Part shown: in pieces, positions 48,972 to 58,232 of the stretch
Layout of the letters: the number at the start of each line of letters is the position of its first letter
Numbering within the stretch: position 1 is the stretch's first letter
Assembly (NCBI RefSeq): GCF_004209755.1
Contig: NZ_CP035913.1
Location: forward strand, 930,001 to 994,000
DNA from: Pseudoduganella lutea
Lineage (GTDB): Bacteria > Pseudomonadota > Gammaproteobacteria > Burkholderiales > Burkholderiaceae_D
Direction of reading: 5' to 3'
DNA length: 64,000 nucleotides
Translations under genes and position numbers: made by a program
The notes under the pieces: generated by a model
Told to the model about the DNA's origin: nothing
Database searches by the model: none
What the model saw: only the letters and a program-made list of their open reading frames with translations

Positions 48972-49448
48972 ATGAGCACGGGGATTGGGTTGGGCATCGG
49001 CCCGCACATGAGGATCGGTGAACTGGCCACCCGCAGCGGCATGGCGGCGTCGACGATCCGCTATTACGAACAGGAGGGACTGCTGCCCCGGGCCAGCCGC
49101 AACGCGAACGGCTATCGCGTCTACCAGGAATCGGCGCTCGAGCAACTGAACCTGATCGATGTGGGGCAGAAGCTGGGCTTTTCGCTCGATGCAATCCGTA
49201 CCGTGCTCGGATTGCAGGGCGCGGCGTTGCAGGATGGCCTGCTGCAGGGCCTCGACACCCGTCTCGGCGAGATCGATGGCCTGATGGCTACGCTGGCCAC
49301 CCAGCGCCAGGCGCTGCTGGATGCCCGGGAACGGCTGCAGCAGGCATGGGCGCAAGGGGAATGCCTGAACCAGGCGGCACTCGCCAAAGGGGGGCCCGCC
49401 TGCGATACGGAGCTTGCGCCGCTGACCGGTTCCCGGGCGTCGAAGTAA
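48972..49448 (+). CDS. MerR-family transcriptional regulator
   Basis: 158 residues from the ATG at 48972, or 146 from the ATG at 49008 (MRIGELATRSG), the latter fitting the family start better. The winged helix MRIGELATRSGMAASTIRYYEQEGLLP and NGYRVYQ are textbook MerR. A long dimerisation helix follows. The C-terminus has two Cys (GECLNQ and GPACDTE) but no SoxR iron-sulfur cluster motif and no clear metal site. It probably activates the divergent oxidoreductase gene when a toxic small molecule binds. Confidence 0.92.
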   Translation: MSTGIGLGIGPHMRIGELATRSGMAASTIRYYEQEGLLPRASRNANGYRVYQESALEQLNLIDVGQKLGFSLDAIRTVLGLQGAALQDGLLQGLDTRLGEIDGLMATLATQRQALLDARERLQQAWAQGECLNQAALAKGGPACDTELAPLTGSRASK

Positions 49449-49463
49449 GCGACGGCCCATAAA

Positions 49464-49487
49464 GAAAGGCAGCCGAAGCTGCCTTTC
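49464..49487. terminator. Bidirectional terminator between merR-type gene and ppa
   Basis: GAAAGGCAGC-CGAA-GCTGCCTTTC, a perfect 10-bp stem (49464-49473 and 49478-49487), lies between two convergent stop codons. The stem ends in AAAG/CTTT runs rather than a long T-tract. Confidence 0.8.
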
Positions 49488-49508
49488 CATTGGCGGTGCG
49501 TAAAGCGA

Positions 49509-50048
49509 TTACTTCGATTCGCCGTTCTTGTACGCGGCCACGCCCGACAGGATTTCTTCCTTGGCTTCTTCCGGACCGGCCCAGCCGTCGACCTTGACCC
49601 ACTTGCCCGGCTCCAGGTCCTTGTAGTGCTCGAAGAAGTGCTGGATCTGCTGCAGGCGCAGGTCTTGCAGGTCTTCCGGCTTTTGCCAGTGCTTGTAGAT
49701 CGGCAGCACCTTGTCGACCGGCACGGCCAGCACTTTCGCATCCTGGCCGGCTTCGTCCGTCATCTTCAGCACGCCGATCGCGCGGCAGCGCACCACCACG
49801 CCCGGGATCAGCGGGAACGGGGTGATGACCAGCACGTCGACCGGGTCGCCGTCGGCGGACAGCGTGTTCGGCACGTAGCCGTAGTTGCACGGGTAGTGCA
49901 TCGCGGTGCCCATGAAGCGGTCGACGAAGATCGCGCCCGATTCCTTGTCCACTTCGTACTTGATCGGATCGGCGTTCATCGGGATCTCGATGATCACGTT
50001 GAAGTCGTTCGGCACGTCGCGGCCGGCGGATACTTTATTCAGACTCAT
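49509..50048 (-). CDS. ppa: Inorganic pyrophosphatase
   Basis: 179 residues; GAGG sits before the ATG at 50046-50048. Family I motifs are [20 protein letters not shown], the Tyr-rich [13 protein letters not shown], and the metal-binding [11 protein letters not shown] followed by [10 protein letters not shown]. It is a cytosolic Mg-dependent enzyme that hydrolyses PPi and drives biosynthesis. The full length is normal. It is the last gene on this strand after the hem genes, separated from hemY by a PR1 palindrome. Confidence 0.97.
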   Translation of the reverse strand: MSLNKVSAGRDVPNDFNVIIEIPMNADPIKYEVDKESGAIFVDRFMGTAMHYPCNYGYVPNTLSADGDPVDVLVITPFPLIPGVVVRCRAIGVLKMTDEAGQDAKVLAVPVDKVLPIYKHWQKPEDLQDLRLQQIQHFFEHYKDLEPGKWVKVDGWAGPEEAKEEILSGVAAYKNGESK

Positions 50049-50133
50049 GTTTTTCCTCGGTAATACAGCTTTGTCAATTGGCTAAACCGCGCAATTATAG
50101 CCAAATGCAAGCTGGTGCGGCGCAGCAAGTGAG

Positions 50134-50190
50134 ACGGGTGTCAGACACCTTTTCGGGGCGAATCATCCCGAAAAGGTGTCTGACACCGGT
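50134..50190. repeat. Palindromic repeat PR1-c
   Basis: An inverted repeat with 24-base arms (50134-50157, 50167-50190; one mismatch) and a 9-base loop GCGAATCAT. It has the same GGTGTC-GACACC and TTTTC segments as PR1-a at 29240. It sits just after the hemY stop codon on that gene's strand, followed on the plus strand by TTTTCG. Confidence 0.9.
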
Positions 50191-50202
50191 TTTCGCGGCA
50201 CT

Positions 50203-51399
50203 CTACAGGATGGTGGCGAGTGCGCACTGCCGGTAATGGCTGGCGGCTTCCTCGGGTTGCTGCAGCGCTTCGTGCAGCTGGGCGAGTTTCAGGTGGGCGT
50301 CGCGCACCATGGCGGGGTCGGCGGCGTCGGACAGGGCCTGTTCCAGGTAGCGCTGGGCCTTGCCCCACAATTTCTGCTTCAGGCACAGCGAGCCCAGCGT
50401 GAGTGCCAGCTCGGCATCGGTCGGGCGTTCCAGCAGCCAGGCTTCGCAGTGCTCGATCTGCGCCAGCAGCGCGGCCGAGCCGGCCGGGGCGGCCGCTTCG
50501 CGGTAGGCGCGCACCACGCGCTCGTCCCAGTTCGCCTTCAGCGCTTCCTCGGCCACATTGCGCGCCTCGTCGTGCAGTCCGCGCGAATTCAGGGCGGTGG
50601 CGGCGCGGCACGCCACATAAGGCTTCACGCGGTCGGACGTCGGGATCGTCGACCAGACACGCAGGATCGATTCGGCATCGTGCGCCCGGTTCGACAGCAG
50701 GTGTTCATAGGCCAGTTCGCGCAGCCGCGCCGACAGTGCCGGATGCAGGGCGCGGTGCTTGTCCAGCGAGCGCACGAGGCGCAGCACTTCGGGCCAGTTC
50801 TTGGCCTGCTGCTCGGCCTTCAGCGACCATTGCAGCGCGTGGATGTGGCGCGTGCCGCTGGCGTTCAGCTCGCGCACGGCGGCCAGTGCCGCTTCGGGCT
50901 GGTGGTCGTCGACGAGCAGCTCGGTCATCGTCATCAGGCGTGCCGTCTTCATCGTGGCATCGTCGGCGATGCGGGCCAGCCACTGGTCGCGGCGGGCATT
51001 CTGGCGCATGCGATGCGCGGCGCGCGCGCCGATCAGCGCGGCCACGCCGGCGTTTTCCGGCAGCTCGGCGGCGCGCAGCGCGGCCTTCTCGGCATGGCCG
51101 AAGCGGCCTTCGAACAGGGCCTTCAACGCATCGCGCAAGCCCTTGTTGCCATCGCGTTCACGCTTGCGCTGGCGGTATTCGGCCACGCGCGCCGGCATGT
51201 TCGCCGTGGCGCGCACGGCGCGCACCACCGCGTACAGCAGCGCGAACAGCAGGACCTGCAGCACCACGAAGAAATTGAGCGACAGGTCGATCCGGTAGGG
51301 ATCGTAGAACAGCACCACGTTGCCCGGGTTGTAGCGGGCTGTCACGGCGATGCCGATGGCGGCCGCCATCAGGGCTAGTAACCAGAGGAAAACGCGCAT
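50203..51399 (-). CDS. hemY: HemY-type membrane protein of haem biosynthesis cluster
   Basis: 398 residues. Two N-terminal membrane helices (about 3-19 and 38-60) precede a cytoplasmic or periplasmic TPR-like helical region of about 300 residues with Ala-rich repeats. It belongs to the proteobacterial HemY_N family, named for its genomic neighbourhood; it is not protoporphyrinogen oxidase. Its role in tetrapyrrole synthesis is not defined in the family. It starts 1 bp after hemX. Confidence 0.93.
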   Translation of the reverse strand: MRVFLWLLALMAAAIGIAVTARYNPGNVVLFYDPYRIDLSLNFFVVLQVLLFALLYAVVRAVRATANMPARVAEYRQRKRERDGNKGLRDALKALFEGRFGHAEKAALRAAELPENAGVAALIGARAAHRMRQNARRDQWLARIADDATMKTARLMTMTELLVDDHQPEAALAAVRELNASGTRHIHALQWSLKAEQQAKNWPEVLRLVRSLDKHRALHPALSARLRELAYEHLLSNRAHDAESILRVWSTIPTSDRVKPYVACRAATALNSRGLHDEARNVAEEALKANWDERVVRAYREAAAPAGSAALLAQIEHCEAWLLERPTDAELALTLGSLCLKQKLWGKAQRYLEQALSDAADPAMVRDAHLKLAQLHEALQQPEEAASHYRQCALATIL

Positions 51400-51400
51400 G

Positions 51401-52567
51401 TCAGGGCTTCGCCTTGTAGTTGCGCACGGCGTTCAGGCTATCCGAAAGCGTGGGCATCTCGATCGACAGGTTGCTCCCTTGCAGCTGGCGCAGCAGCGTC
51501 TGCACGGTGCGCGTGGCGCCCGCCCGCGTGTCGAAGTGCCGGGCCAGCATTTCCTGCGCGGCCAGCAGGTCGGCGCGGAAGGCGGCCTCGTTGCGCGACA
51601 GCAGAGCCATGCGCGCATTCAGCAGCCGCAGCTTGAGGTTCTCGCGCAGGAAGTAAGCATGCTCGGGGGCGAGCAGCATCGACTCCGGGTTTTCCACGGT
51701 GCGCACGCGGATCAGCTGGCGCACGTCGGTCCACATTTCGCTGCTCCAGCCGTTCCAGGCCGCCTGCAGGCGCGTGACCCAGGTATCCTGCGGCACCACC
51801 GGTTCCATTTGGGGCGCCTTGCTGGCCCCTGTGGCCCGGTCCTTGCCCAGCCGCTGCGACTCCGACGCCGTAGTGGCGTCGGCCAGCATCGGCAGCGCGT
51901 CGACGAGGGCGATCATATTGTCGAGCCGCACCGCCAGACCCACCGAATCCACGCTCGGCAGCGCCTTCAGTTTTTCGGTATCGCGCGCGATGGCGCGGCG
52001 GATCGTGATGAATTGCGGCGTGTCCGAACGCGACAGGTTGCGGTCGGCGTTCTGCAGCGCGATCAGTGCGCCCGGCACGTTTCCGGCCAGTTGCAGCTGC
52101 TGGCTTGCCGTCGACAGCACCTGCTCGATCTCGGCCAGCGCCCACTCGTCGCGGTTGCGCGACATGTCGTTGTAGAGCTGCTCCAGCGCCAGCTGCTGGG
52201 CCTGCGCTTCCTGCTGGCGGTTTTCCAGCACGCCCACCTTCACCTGCAGCTCGCGCGTGGCTTCCTGCACGGTCTTCACGAGCTGGTTCGATTCCGCGTT
52301 GACCGCATCACCTTTCTGCAGCCGCAGCGCCGTTTCCGCGCGCACCTTGCGCAACTGCGTGTGCGTGTTCACCGCCTGCGCGGCCAGCAGCACGGCCAGT
52401 ATGGCAACGGCGATCGTGAGGTTGCGGTTCGTGAGGCCGCTGGCGGGGGCGGACGGCGGCGGGCCGGCGGGGGCCGGAGGAACGGCCGCGCCGGCCTGGA
52501 GGCCAGCTTGTGAAGCGGCCGCGCCTTGCGGTGCGGCCGGGTCGGGTAAGGTAGGCAATTCGTTCAT
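51401..52567 (-). CDS. hemX: HemX-type membrane protein
   Basis: 388 residues: a Pro/Ala-rich cytoplasmic leader (about 1-45), one membrane helix (LTIAVAILAVLLAAQAV), then a coiled coil and helical domain in the periplasm. It belongs to the HemX family often labelled uroporphyrinogen-III C-methyltransferase, but no SAM-binding methylase motif is seen here, so that label should not be used. It overlaps hemD by four bases (ATGA) and precedes hemY by 1 bp, indicating one transcript. Confidence 0.93.
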   Translation of the reverse strand: MNELPTLPDPAAPQGAAASQAGLQAGAAVPPAPAGPPPSAPASGLTNRNLTIAVAILAVLLAAQAVNTHTQLRKVRAETALRLQKGDAVNAESNQLVKTVQEATRELQVKVGVLENRQQEAQAQQLALEQLYNDMSRNRDEWALAEIEQVLSTASQQLQLAGNVPGALIALQNADRNLSRSDTPQFITIRRAIARDTEKLKALPSVDSVGLAVRLDNMIALVDALPMLADATTASESQRLGKDRATGASKAPQMEPVVPQDTWVTRLQAAWNGWSSEMWTDVRQLIRVRTVENPESMLLAPEHAYFLRENLKLRLLNARMALLSRNEAAFRADLLAAQEMLARHFDTRAGATRTVQTLLRQLQGSNLSIEMPTLSDSLNAVRNYKAKP

Positions 52568-53358
52568 GGCCGTGATTGTAACGCGGCGAGCAGGCGATCG
52601 TCGCCGGATCCTGTGAGGGTTACCTGGGAGATGCCGAGCAAGTGCGCCGTTTCGGCAATCCGGGTATGCGGGACAATGAAGTGCTGCTGTTGCATCTTTG
52701 CCACAACATTCTCGCCGCTGGCCGCGCAGCCCAGTTCTTCCAGCAGCACGAACAGGCCGCGCAGCGCTTCCGAGCTGGTGACGATCCAGTCGTTCGGTTC
52801 GTCCAGCAGCGCGCGCAGGCGCGCCGCGAATGCCGGCGTCAGCGCCGGCACGCTGCGGCGATAGGCAGGCATCGCCGTCACACGGGCACCGGCGGCCCGG
52901 AAGCCGTCGCCCATCAGTTCACGGCCCGCCTCGCCGCGCACGATCAGCACTTCCCTGCCGTCCAGCGCGGCCAGGTCGAGCGCCTGCAGCAGGTGTTCGG
53001 AATCGCTGTGGACGGGGTCCAGCGGGCTGACGATGGTGACCGTGGCCGGCGTGACGCCATGGGCCGCCAGCGCGGCCCGGCTGCCCTCGCCAACGACGGC
53101 CACGGTGACGCCGGCCGGCCAAGTGGCATGGAAGTCGGGGATGTGGGCAAACGCCGCGTCGATCGCATTCGGCGACACGAACGCCACGAGTGCGAAGTCG
53201 TGCAGGCGCGCCAGCACGGCGCGCAGCGCGCCGGTGTCCGGCAGCGGCGCGATCTCGAGCAGCGGCAGCACTTCGGCACGCCGGCCCAGCGCCGCCACGC
53301 GCTCGGCCAGCGGCAGCGCCTGCGCGCGCGGACGGGTGATGACGACGGCGCCCGGCAT
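52564..53358 (-). CDS. hemD: Uroporphyrinogen-III synthase
   Basis: 264 residues. It closes and inverts ring D of hydroxymethylbilane to form uroporphyrinogen III. The family is poorly conserved, but ITRPRAQALPLAERVAALG at the start, FVSPNAIDAAF, VAVVGEGSRAAL and WIVTSSEALRGLF are typical positions. It follows hemC by three bases. A small conserved site, HLLGISQVTLTGSGDD, is at the C-terminus. Confidence 0.93.
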   Translation of the reverse strand: MPGAVVITRPRAQALPLAERVAALGRRAEVLPLLEIAPLPDTGALRAVLARLHDFALVAFVSPNAIDAAFAHIPDFHATWPAGVTVAVVGEGSRAALAAHGVTPATVTIVSPLDPVHSDSEHLLQALDLAALDGREVLIVRGEAGRELMGDGFRAAGARVTAMPAYRRSVPALTPAFAARLRALLDEPNDWIVTSSEALRGLFVLLEELGCAASGENVVAKMQQQHFIVPHTRIAETAHLLGISQVTLTGSGDDRLLAALQSRP

Positions 53359-53361
53359 CCG

Positions 53362-54366
53362 TCAGGCCCCGCCGTCCGCCTCCGCCAGGCAGGACGCGAG
53401 GATCGCCACCGCATCCTGTTCGCGCAGCTTTTCCGCGACCTGGTCGCCCAGCTGCGACGCATCGGTGGCGGGGCCGTGCACTTCCGCGCTGGCGATGCGC
53501 TTGCCGTCCGGGGTGGCAACCATGGCGCGCAGGTGCATCCCGTCGCCATCGATCGTCGCATGGGCGGCCAGCGGCACCTGGCAGCTGCCGCCGAACACCT
53601 TCGATACGCGGCGCTCGGCCGTCACGGCCTGCGCGGTGGGCACGTGGTTCAGCGGCGCCAGCAGCGCCACCAGGTCGACGCCATCGGTGCGGTCGGCGAT
53701 CTCGATCGCCATGGCGCCCTGGCCGGCGGCCGGCAGGCTGTCGGCCGGGTCCAGCACGGCACGGATGCGTTGCGGCAGGCCCAGGCGTTTCAGGCCGGCG
53801 GCGGCGAGGATGATGGCCGCGTAGTCGCCGCGGTCGAGCTTGCCCAGGCGCGTATCGAGGTTGCCCCGCAACGGCTTGATCACGAGGTGCGGATGGCGCG
53901 CCGCGATCAGCGCCTGGCGGCGCAGGCTGCTGGTGCCGACGATGGCGCCGGCCGGCAATTCGTCCAGCGAGGCGTAATCGTTCGACACGAAGGCATCGCG
54001 CGGGTCTTCGCGCTCGAGCACGGCGGCCAGCGCGAAGCCTTCCGGCAGCTCCATCGGCACGTCCTTCAGCGAATGCACGGCGAGGTCGGCCCGGCCCTCG
54101 GCCATGGCCACTTCGAGTTCCTTCACGAACAGCCCCTTGCCGCCCACCTTCGACAGCGTGCGGTCCAGGATCTGGTCGCCGCGGGTCGTCATGCCGAGGA
54201 TCTCGACGGAACACTGGGGATATAATAAAGACAAGCGTGCGCGTACGTGCTCGGCCTGCCACATGGCGAGGCGGCTTTCGCGCGAAGCGATCACCAGCCT
54301 GGATGGAACCTGCAAACGCACTTCAGTCCCGAGCACTTCAGTCCCGACAATTTCAGAGGTATTCAA
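53362..54366 (-). CDS. hemC: Porphobilinogen deaminase (hydroxymethylbilane synthase)
   Basis: 334 residues. It joins four porphobilinogens. Core motifs are [45 protein letters not shown] and the dipyrromethane-attachment Cys in [12 protein letters not shown]. The first residues include [10 protein letters not shown], encoded by a 15-bp tandem repeat that adds to the N-terminus relative to the family, so a start further in is possible. It is divergent from ppc. Confidence 0.97.
   Translation of the reverse strand: MNTSEIVGTEVLGTEVRLQVPSRLVIASRESRLAMWQAEHVRARLSLLYPQCSVEILGMTTRGDQILDRTLSKVGGKGLFVKELEVAMAEGRADLAVHSLKDVPMELPEGFALAAVLEREDPRDAFVSNDYASLDELPAGAIVGTSSLRRQALIAARHPHLVIKPLRGNLDTRLGKLDRGDYAAIILAAAGLKRLGLPQRIRAVLDPADSLPAAGQGAMAIEIADRTDGVDLVALLAPLNHVPTAQAVTAERRVSKVFGGSCQVPLAAHATIDGDGMHLRAMVATPDGKRIASAEVHGPATDASQLGDQVAEKLREQDAVAILASCLAEADGGA
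54320..54349. repeat. 15-bp tandem duplication at the hemC start
   Basis: ACTTCAGTCCCGAGC (54320-54334) is followed at once by ACTTCAGTCCCGACA (54335-54349). On the minus strand it encodes two G-T-E-V units before the conserved HemC sequence, so it is neutral to the fold. Confidence 0.9.
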
Positions 54367-54565
54367 AGCCGCTTCTTTCCTGTACTTTTCGCTATATTTT
54401 CAATAATTATTCGCTGCTGCCCGCGCCGACCGGCGTGCCCAGCAAGCTGCGCGTGAGAATGGGCCACACAATGGATCACAAATTCTAGCACGCGCCTTCC
54501 CTGCAGCCGTGGCCACGAGCCCAATGCACCGAACCACAACTTTGCCACTTCGTAGCGATCATTCC

Positions 54566-57424
54566 ATGGTTAATCAAGCAAGTGCTAGTCAAGTGGCTGA
54601 GCCACACAATGAACAAGGGACCGTCGACAAGGACGCGCCGCTGAAAGAAGACATCCGCCTGCTCGGCCGCCTGCTCGGCGACGTGCTGCGCGAACAGGAA
54701 GGCGAGGAAGTCTTCGCCGTGGTGGAGACGATCCGCCAGACGGCGGTGCGCTTCCGCCGCGAGGCCGACGCCGGCGCCGCCAAGGAACTGGACGGCATGC
54801 TGAAGATCCTGACGAAGGAGCAGACCATCTCGGTGGTGCGCGCCTTCTCCTACTTCTCGCACCTGGCCAATATCGCGGAAGACCAGCACCACATCCGCCG
54901 CCGCCGCGCCCACCTGCTGGCCGCCTCGGCGCCGAGGCGCGGCAGTATCCGCTTTGCGCTCGCCAAGCTGAAGGAAGCCGGCGTCGACCAGGAAAGCGTG
55001 CAGGACTTCTTCCAGGAAGCGCTGATCGCGCCCGTGCTGACCGCCCACCCGACCGAGGTGCAGCGCAAGTCGATCCTGGACGCCGAGCACGACATCGCCC
55101 GCCTGCTGGCCGAACGCGACCTGCCGCTCACGCCGCGCGAACGCGCCGCCAACCTGCACATGCTGCGCGTGCGCATCGCCACGCTGTGGCAGACCCGCAT
55201 GCTGCGCTACACGAAACTGACGGTGGCCGACGAGATCGAGAATGCGCTGTCGTACTACCGCATCACCTTCCTGACCGAAGTGCCGGGCCTGTACGACGAC
55301 ATCGAGTGCGATATCGCCGAGCAGTATGGCGCCGGCGATGTGCCGGCCGAAGTGCCCCGCATCGAAGCGCCCTATCTGCAGATGGGCAGCTGGATCGGCG
55401 GCGACCGCGACGGCAATCCGAACGTGAACGCCGGCACGATGCAGCATGCGCTGGCCCGCCAGGCCACGACCATCCTCGATTTCTATCTCGATGAGGCGCA
55501 CGCGCTGGGCGCCGACCTGTCGATCTCCACGCTGATGATCGGGTGCAGCCCGGCACTGCAGGCGCTGGCCGATGCGTCGCCGGACCAGTCCGACCACCGC
55601 GCCGACGAGCCCTATCGCCGTGCGCTGATCGGCATCTACGCGCGCCTGGCCAGCACGGCCCGCGCGCTGGGCGCCACCAATATCCTGCGCAAGGAAGTGG
55701 GCCACGCCGAACCCTATGCGGGGGCGACGGCATTCTCGGCCGACCTGCAGGTGCTGATCGATTCGCTCGAAGCCAACCATGGCGGCATGCTGGCGCGCCC
55801 GCGCCTGACCACGCTGAAACGCGCGGCCGACATCTTCGGCTTCCACCTGGCATCGCTGGACATGCGCCAGAGTTCGGACGTGCACGAGCGCGTGCTGACC
55901 GAGCTGCTCGCCCGCGCCGGCGCGCTGCCGAACTACGCGGAGCTCGACGAGGAAGCCAAGGTCAAGCTGCTGCTGGAAGAGCTGGACCAGCCACGCCTGC
56001 TGTATTCGCCCTACCTCGACTACACGGAAGAAACGCAGACCGAGCTGTCGATCTTCCGCGCCGCCCGCGAAATCCGCCGCCGCTATGGCGAACGGGCGAT
56101 CAGTAACTACATCATCTCGCACACGGAAACCGTGTCCGACCTGCTGGAAGTGCTGGTGCTGCAACAGGAAACGGGATTGCTGCGGGGCCAGCTGCGCGAA
56201 GACGGCACCGTTGACACGACGGCCGACCTGATGGTCATACCGCTGTTTGAAACGATTCCCGACCTGCAGCGCGCCGCCGGCATCATGGATGCCGTGATGG
56301 CCCTGCCGCTGGTGAAGAAACTGATCGAACAGCGTGGCCGCATCCAGGAAGTGATGCTGGGTTACTCCGATTCGAACAAGGATGGCGGTTTCCTCACGTC
56401 GAACTGGGAGCTGTACAAGGCCGAGATCGCGCTGATCGAGGTGTTCGGCAAGGCCGGCGTGAAGCTGCGCCTGTTCCATGGCCGCGGCGGCACCGTGGGC
56501 CGCGGCGGCGGCCCTAGCTACGAAGCGATCCTGGCGCAGCCGAAGGGTACTGTCAACGGCCAGATCCGCCTGACGGAACAGGGCGAGATCATCTCGTCGA
56601 AATTCTCGAATGCGGAGATCGGCCGCCGCAACCTGGAGCGGCTCGTGGCCGCCACGCTGGAGGCCAGCCTGATGCCGGCGGCGCACCCCGAACACGGCGA
56701 ACGGCTGGCCGGTTTCGAGGCCGTGATGTCCGACCTTTCCGACCGCGCCTACAAGGCCTACCGCAACCTCGTGTATGAAACGCCGGGCTTCACCGACTAC
56801 TTCTTCGCCGCCACGCCGATCGCCGAGATCGCGGAGCTGAACATCGGTTCGCGCCCCGCCTCGCGCAAGTCGACCAAGCGCATCGAAGACCTGCGCGCGA
56901 TTCCGTGGGGCTTCTCGTGGGGCCAGTGCCGCCTGCTGCTGCCGGGCTGGTACGGCTTCGGCAGCGCCGTCGCCGGCTGGCTGGCCGACGGCAACCGCGA
57001 CGAGCGCATGGCCCAGCTGCGCGACATGGCCGAGCACTGGCCGTTCTTCGCCACGCTGCTGTCCAATATGGACATGGTCTTCGCCAAGACCGACCTGGCG
57101 ATCGCGTCGCGCTATGCGGAACTGGTGGCGGACAAGGAGCTGCGCGAGCGGATCTTCAAGCGCATTGGGGACGAGTACCGGCAGACGCTGGAAGTGCTGG
57201 AAACCATCACGGGCGTGACCGAACGGCTGGCCGGCAACCCGCTGCTGGCGCGCTCGATCCAGAACCGCTTCCCCTACCTCGATCCGCTGAACCACCTGCA
57301 GGTGGAGCTGATCAAGCGGCGCCGCGCGCTGGCCGTCGATACGGACAAGGCCGATCCCCGCGTGCACCGGGGGATCCACCTGTCGATCAACGGCGTGGCC
57401 GCGGGGTTGCGCAACACGGGCTGA
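54566..57424 (+). CDS. ppc: Phosphoenolpyruvate carboxylase
   Basis: 952 residues from the ATG at 54566; an in-frame GTG at 54509 is an alternative, and neither has a clear ribosome site. It forms oxaloacetate from PEP and bicarbonate to refill the TCA cycle. Signatures are LTAHPTEVQRKSI (catalytic His), GYSDSNKDGGFLTSNW, FHGRGGTVGRGGGPSYE and the C-terminal allosteric RNTG end. It is complete and of normal length. Its divergence from hemC is typical of the order. Confidence 0.97.
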   Translation: MVNQASASQVAEPHNEQGTVDKDAPLKEDIRLLGRLLGDVLREQEGEEVFAVVETIRQTAVRFRREADAGAAKELDGMLKILTKEQTISVVRAFSYFSHLANIAEDQHHIRRRRAHLLAASAPRRGSIRFALAKLKEAGVDQESVQDFFQEALIAPVLTAHPTEVQRKSILDAEHDIARLLAERDLPLTPRERAANLHMLRVRIATLWQTRMLRYTKLTVADEIENALSYYRITFLTEVPGLYDDIECDIAEQYGAGDVPAEVPRIEAPYLQMGSWIGGDRDGNPNVNAGTMQHALARQATTILDFYLDEAHALGADLSISTLMIGCSPALQALADASPDQSDHRADEPYRRALIGIYARLASTARALGATNILRKEVGHAEPYAGATAFSADLQVLIDSLEANHGGMLARPRLTTLKRAADIFGFHLASLDMRQSSDVHERVLTELLARAGALPNYAELDEEAKVKLLLEELDQPRLLYSPYLDYTEETQTELSIFRAAREIRRRYGERAISNYIISHTETVSDLLEVLVLQQETGLLRGQLREDGTVDTTADLMVIPLFETIPDLQRAAGIMDAVMALPLVKKLIEQRGRIQEVMLGYSDSNKDGGFLTSNWELYKAEIALIEVFGKAGVKLRLFHGRGGTVGRGGGPSYEAILAQPKGTVNGQIRLTEQGEIISSKFSNAEIGRRNLERLVAATLEASLMPAAHPEHGERLAGFEAVMSDLSDRAYKAYRNLVYETPGFTDYFFAATPIAEIAELNIGSRPASRKSTKRIEDLRAIPWGFSWGQCRLLLPGWYGFGSAVAGWLADGNRDERMAQLRDMAEHWPFFATLLSNMDMVFAKTDLAIASRYAELVADKELRERIFKRIGDEYRQTLEVLETITGVTERLAGNPLLARSIQNRFPYLDPLNHLQVELIKRRRALAVDTDKADPRVHRGIHLSINGVAAGLRNTG

Positions 57425-57466
57425 GTGGTTTCAACCACGATGCCGGCACTCGTGCCGGCAACAAGC

Positions 57467-57492
57467 AAGCGGGCCTGCGGGCCCGCTTTTTC
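57467..57492 (+). terminator. Terminator after ppc
   Basis: A GCGGGCC/GGCCCGC-type stem around 57468-57486 is followed by TTTTT (57487-57491). A second hairpin, GCCGGCAC-TC-GTGCCGGC, sits just before it (57442-57459). Confidence 0.85.
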
Positions 57493-57513
57493 ATGAGCGG
57501 TGCTTTTGCCTGC

Positions 57514-57978
57514 CTACTGCTTCGATGACAGGGCCACGATCGCGGCGCCAGCGGCAAGGATCAGCGCATCCTCGATCAGGCCGCTGCGGGTCTGGCCGAT
57601 GCGCTCCATTGCCTGTTTGCGGGCCGCAAGCGTCAGGTAGGCCAGCGGCACGGCGGTTGCCACCGCGACCGCCGCGCCCGCCCCTTCGCGGCCTTCCGGT
57701 GCCAGCGCGGCGCCAGCGATCCCGGCGCTCATCACGCGTGCCAGCAACCCCAAGGCAACGGTGCGGTCCGGCGCGGACTTCATCTTGTCCCCGGCCAGTT
57801 CCCCCGCCCCCATCGCCAGCGCGCCATACTTGAACAGCGGATGGTCCAGCAGCACCAGCCGCCCCGGTGTGTGGCGGCCGGCGAGGCGCGCCGTTGCGAT
57901 GGTGGCCATGGGCGTCATCGACCGCGCGCTGGCGACGGCGCCGATCAGGATGGAGGGAAGCAGGCTGCGAACATTCAT
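57514..57978 (-). CDS. DUF4126-type small membrane protein
   Basis: 154 residues; AGGAG nine bases before the ATG at 57976-57978. It contains four or five hydrophobic segments and the DUF4126 features ARSMTPMATIATARLAG and a GAGELAGDKM region. The N-terminus has no cleavage site. The function of the family is unknown. It converges with ppc across a terminator. An upstream extension to 58233 is open but lacks similarity. Confidence 0.82.
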   Translation of the reverse strand: MNVRSLLPSILIGAVASARSMTPMATIATARLAGRHTPGRLVLLDHPLFKYGALAMGAGELAGDKMKSAPDRTVALGLLARVMSAGIAGAALAPEGREGAGAAVAVATAVPLAYLTLAARKQAMERIGQTRSGLIEDALILAAGAAIVALSSKQ

Positions 57979-58232
57979 CTTACAAAACTCCTGTACGGGT
58001 GGACGTTTCCCATGCGACGTGAAATGACTTTCCGGCACACGGACTGGCAACGACCGCTGTCGTGCGGCCGCCACTCGACTGTAAACGTCCCTGCGAAGCC
58101 GTGTCGCCAGCCACGGCCGGACCGGCGCGCGATGCAAGGTCCGTCGTCTCCGCCAGCAGTGCCGATCCAGGTATGGCGTGCTAACCTTGGCGTTCGATAT
58201 GCCAGCCTCCTCCCGAAACAAGGTCCGATCCA

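Noticed and set aside
51401..52567. Calling hemX a uroporphyrinogen-III methyltransferase
   Set aside because: No SAM-binding methylase motif; it is a one-helix coiled-coil protein with a misleading family name.
54485..57379. A 964-codon minus-strand open frame opposite ppc
   Set aside because: His/Gln/Arg-rich composition typical of antisense frames in GC-rich DNA; ppc on the other strand has all its motifs.
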